Source: Paracoccus sp. MC1862
GTDB taxonomy: Bacteria; Pseudomonadota; Alphaproteobacteria; Rhodobacterales; Rhodobacteraceae
DNA: 64,000 nt
Direction: 5' to 3'
Assembly: GCF_016617715.1 (NCBI RefSeq)
Contig: NZ_CP067226.1
Coordinates: forward strand, 49,687 to 113,686
Positions within the stretch are counted from its first letter, which is position 1. The number at the start of each line of letters is the position of its first letter. Both the position numbers and the translations under genes were made by a program. The notes under the pieces were generated by a model. It was not told the DNA's origin and did not search any database. It saw only the letters and a program-made list of their open reading frames with translations. Below are positions 63,191 through 64,000 of the stretch, piece by piece.

Positions 63191-63853
63191 GTGTCTTGTA
63201 CTCTGAGAATCAAAGCATTTCTGGCTGCTTCAGTCATACCGGCTGCTGCAATGCTCATCCCCCAGGATGCCAAAGCCTACCCCATAGACTGTGCGATTCT
63301 GCTTTGCATGGCAGGCGGTTTCCCAGCTTCTGCCGAGTGCAGTGCCGCCAAGGCCGAGGTGATCCGCCGGATCACGCCTTGGCCTGTCGAGCCGCCCCTG
63401 CAACTCTGGCGTTGTCCAATGGGGATCAGCGCCCAAGACGCAGCCCTTGCCGGAATCGTTCCACTGCAGCTCGGACCCGATGGCCTGACCCCCGAAGTGC
63501 GTACCTACCGCGATGCGATGGAGATCTACCACATAAGATATCGGAGGTTTCGCGACAAGGAAGGCGACATCATGGTTGAGGACAGCACCCAAGCCGGCAC
63601 CTATGGCCGGACCGGAGCCTTTTCATGGCAGCGCGCGAGCTTCGAGGAAGGCCCGGCATGGCTGGCCGAGGCGGTCGGCGGCAAGCGCGTCACGCGCCGC
63701 GTCTGCATCCGCGACAACGACACCGGCTGTCTGGCCCATCAAACCATCGGATCGGTGAACCGGGGACAGCGGGAGATCACAAGCCTGCGCGGCGTGGCCT
63801 TCCGCTACCGCGACCACACCGGCGCCTATCACCATCAGTTCGTCCGCTACTGA
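63191..63853 (+). CDS. Secreted conserved hypothetical protein of transfer regions
   Basis: About 220 residues from the GTG at 63191 (GAGG six bases upstream; a TTG at 63179 also fits). The signal peptide ends near QDAKAYPIDC. The mature N-terminus, YPIDCAILLCMAGGFPASAE, then VIRRITPWPVEPPLQLWRCP, is a pattern I recognise from hypothetical proteins near alphaproteobacterial T4SS genes. Several cysteines suggest a periplasmic protein. Function is unknown; its place at the edge of the transfer region suggests an accessory role. Confidence 0.7.
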   Translation: MSCTLRIKAFLAASVIPAAAMLIPQDAKAYPIDCAILLCMAGGFPASAECSAAKAEVIRRITPWPVEPPLQLWRCPMGISAQDAALAGIVPLQLGPDGLTPEVRTYRDAMEIYHIRYRRFRDKEGDIMVEDSTQAGTYGRTGAFSWQRASFEEGPAWLAEAVGGKRVTRRVCIRDNDTGCLAHQTIGSVNRGQREITSLRGVAFRYRDHTGAYHHQFVRY

Positions 63854-63969
63854 CCGCTGGGGCGGTAGCCTGCCCGCGACAAACATTTGCCGAAGCTCAC
63901 CGCGCCGTGTATCCCGAGGAACAAAATCAAGAAGAGTCGAGGACAGCAGCACACGCCACAAAGAAGAAC

Positions 63970-63983
63970 CCCCGCGCGGGGGA
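63970..63983 (-). terminator. Possible terminator near window end
   Basis: The palindrome CCCCCGCGCGGGGG is followed on the - strand by TTCTTCTTT. It would end a gene reading leftwards from outside the window. No gene was recognised between 63854 and 64000. Confidence 0.35.
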
Positions 63984-64000
63984 AACCGGCGGGGGGACAA

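Noticed and set aside
1..64000. Plasmid replication or RepABC genes
   Set aside because: None was found; the ParA-like gene fits VirC1 better, and the large ParB-like protein has no ParA or Rep neighbour.

Overview
The window looks like part of a large, GC-rich conjugative element, most likely a plasmid of an alphaproteobacterium of the Rhodobacterales type (Paracoccus/Rhodobacter/Roseobacter relatives). The reasons are a VirB/VirD4 transfer system with a VirD2-like relaxase, a GTTC-N7-GTTC SOS box, an HvrA-type H-NS protein, arsJ-type arsenic genes and many IS elements typical of that group. I see no replication initiator, tRNA, rRNA or CRISPR array, so plasmid versus integrative element cannot be decided from this window.

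Region by region. 1-3.7 kb: the N-terminus of a serine resolvase cut by the window edge, a class A penicillin-binding protein and a secreted protein of unknown function. 3.9-7.1 kb: an arsenate operon (ArsR-ArsC fusion, GAPDH, ArsJ) with a palindromic operator; an IS21 element whose istA is frameshifted by an 11-bp tandem duplication lies just upstream. 9.8-13.5 kb: phosphate-scavenging genes (glycerophosphodiesterase and PhoX) with a possible Pho box. 13.6-16.3 kb: an IS110 transposase broken by a 47-bp palindrome carrying a stop codon and by an IS3 element with a clean 5-bp duplication. 16.3-18 kb: VapBC, a WGR protein and a resolvase. 18.3-31 kb: accessory cargo, namely a low-GC AIPR defence gene, LtrA, an HNH nuclease, an excalibur protein, an IS66 element with an 8-bp duplication, a XhoI/PaeR7I-type restriction-modification pair, an H-NS protein and an HWE-type histidine kinase. 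31.4-34.4 kb: a small membrane protein, an SOS-regulated umuDC operon and gene remnants.

34.4-40.8 kb: two nearly identical copies (about 706 bp, 4408 bp apart) of a hairpin-rich non-coding leader. One precedes a DUF3768 gene and a ParB-like gene, the other precedes ardC; a second VapBC lies between. 41-44.8 kb: a VirC1/VirC2-like pair, an array of 8-bp tandem repeats, an IS5-family element, and a Ti-border-like nic motif directly upstream of mobC. I read this as an oriT region split by the IS. 44.8-60.5 kb: mobC, relaxase and virD4 on the + strand converge on a complete virB1-virB11 cluster on the - strand. The cluster includes a tiny VirB7-like lipoprotein and an unusual protein in which a lytic transglycosylase domain appears to be embedded in a VirB5-like scaffold. 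60.4-64 kb: small hypothetical genes and a divergent luxI/luxR pair, suggesting that transfer is under quorum control.

Together this is a transfer backbone (relaxosome, coupling protein, T4SS, quorum sensing) with stability and anti-restriction genes (VapBC, ParB-like, ArdC) and cargo for defence, arsenic, phosphate and SOS mutagenesis, heavily edited by insertion sequences. All calls rest on reading the sequence and on recognised family motifs; no database search was run.
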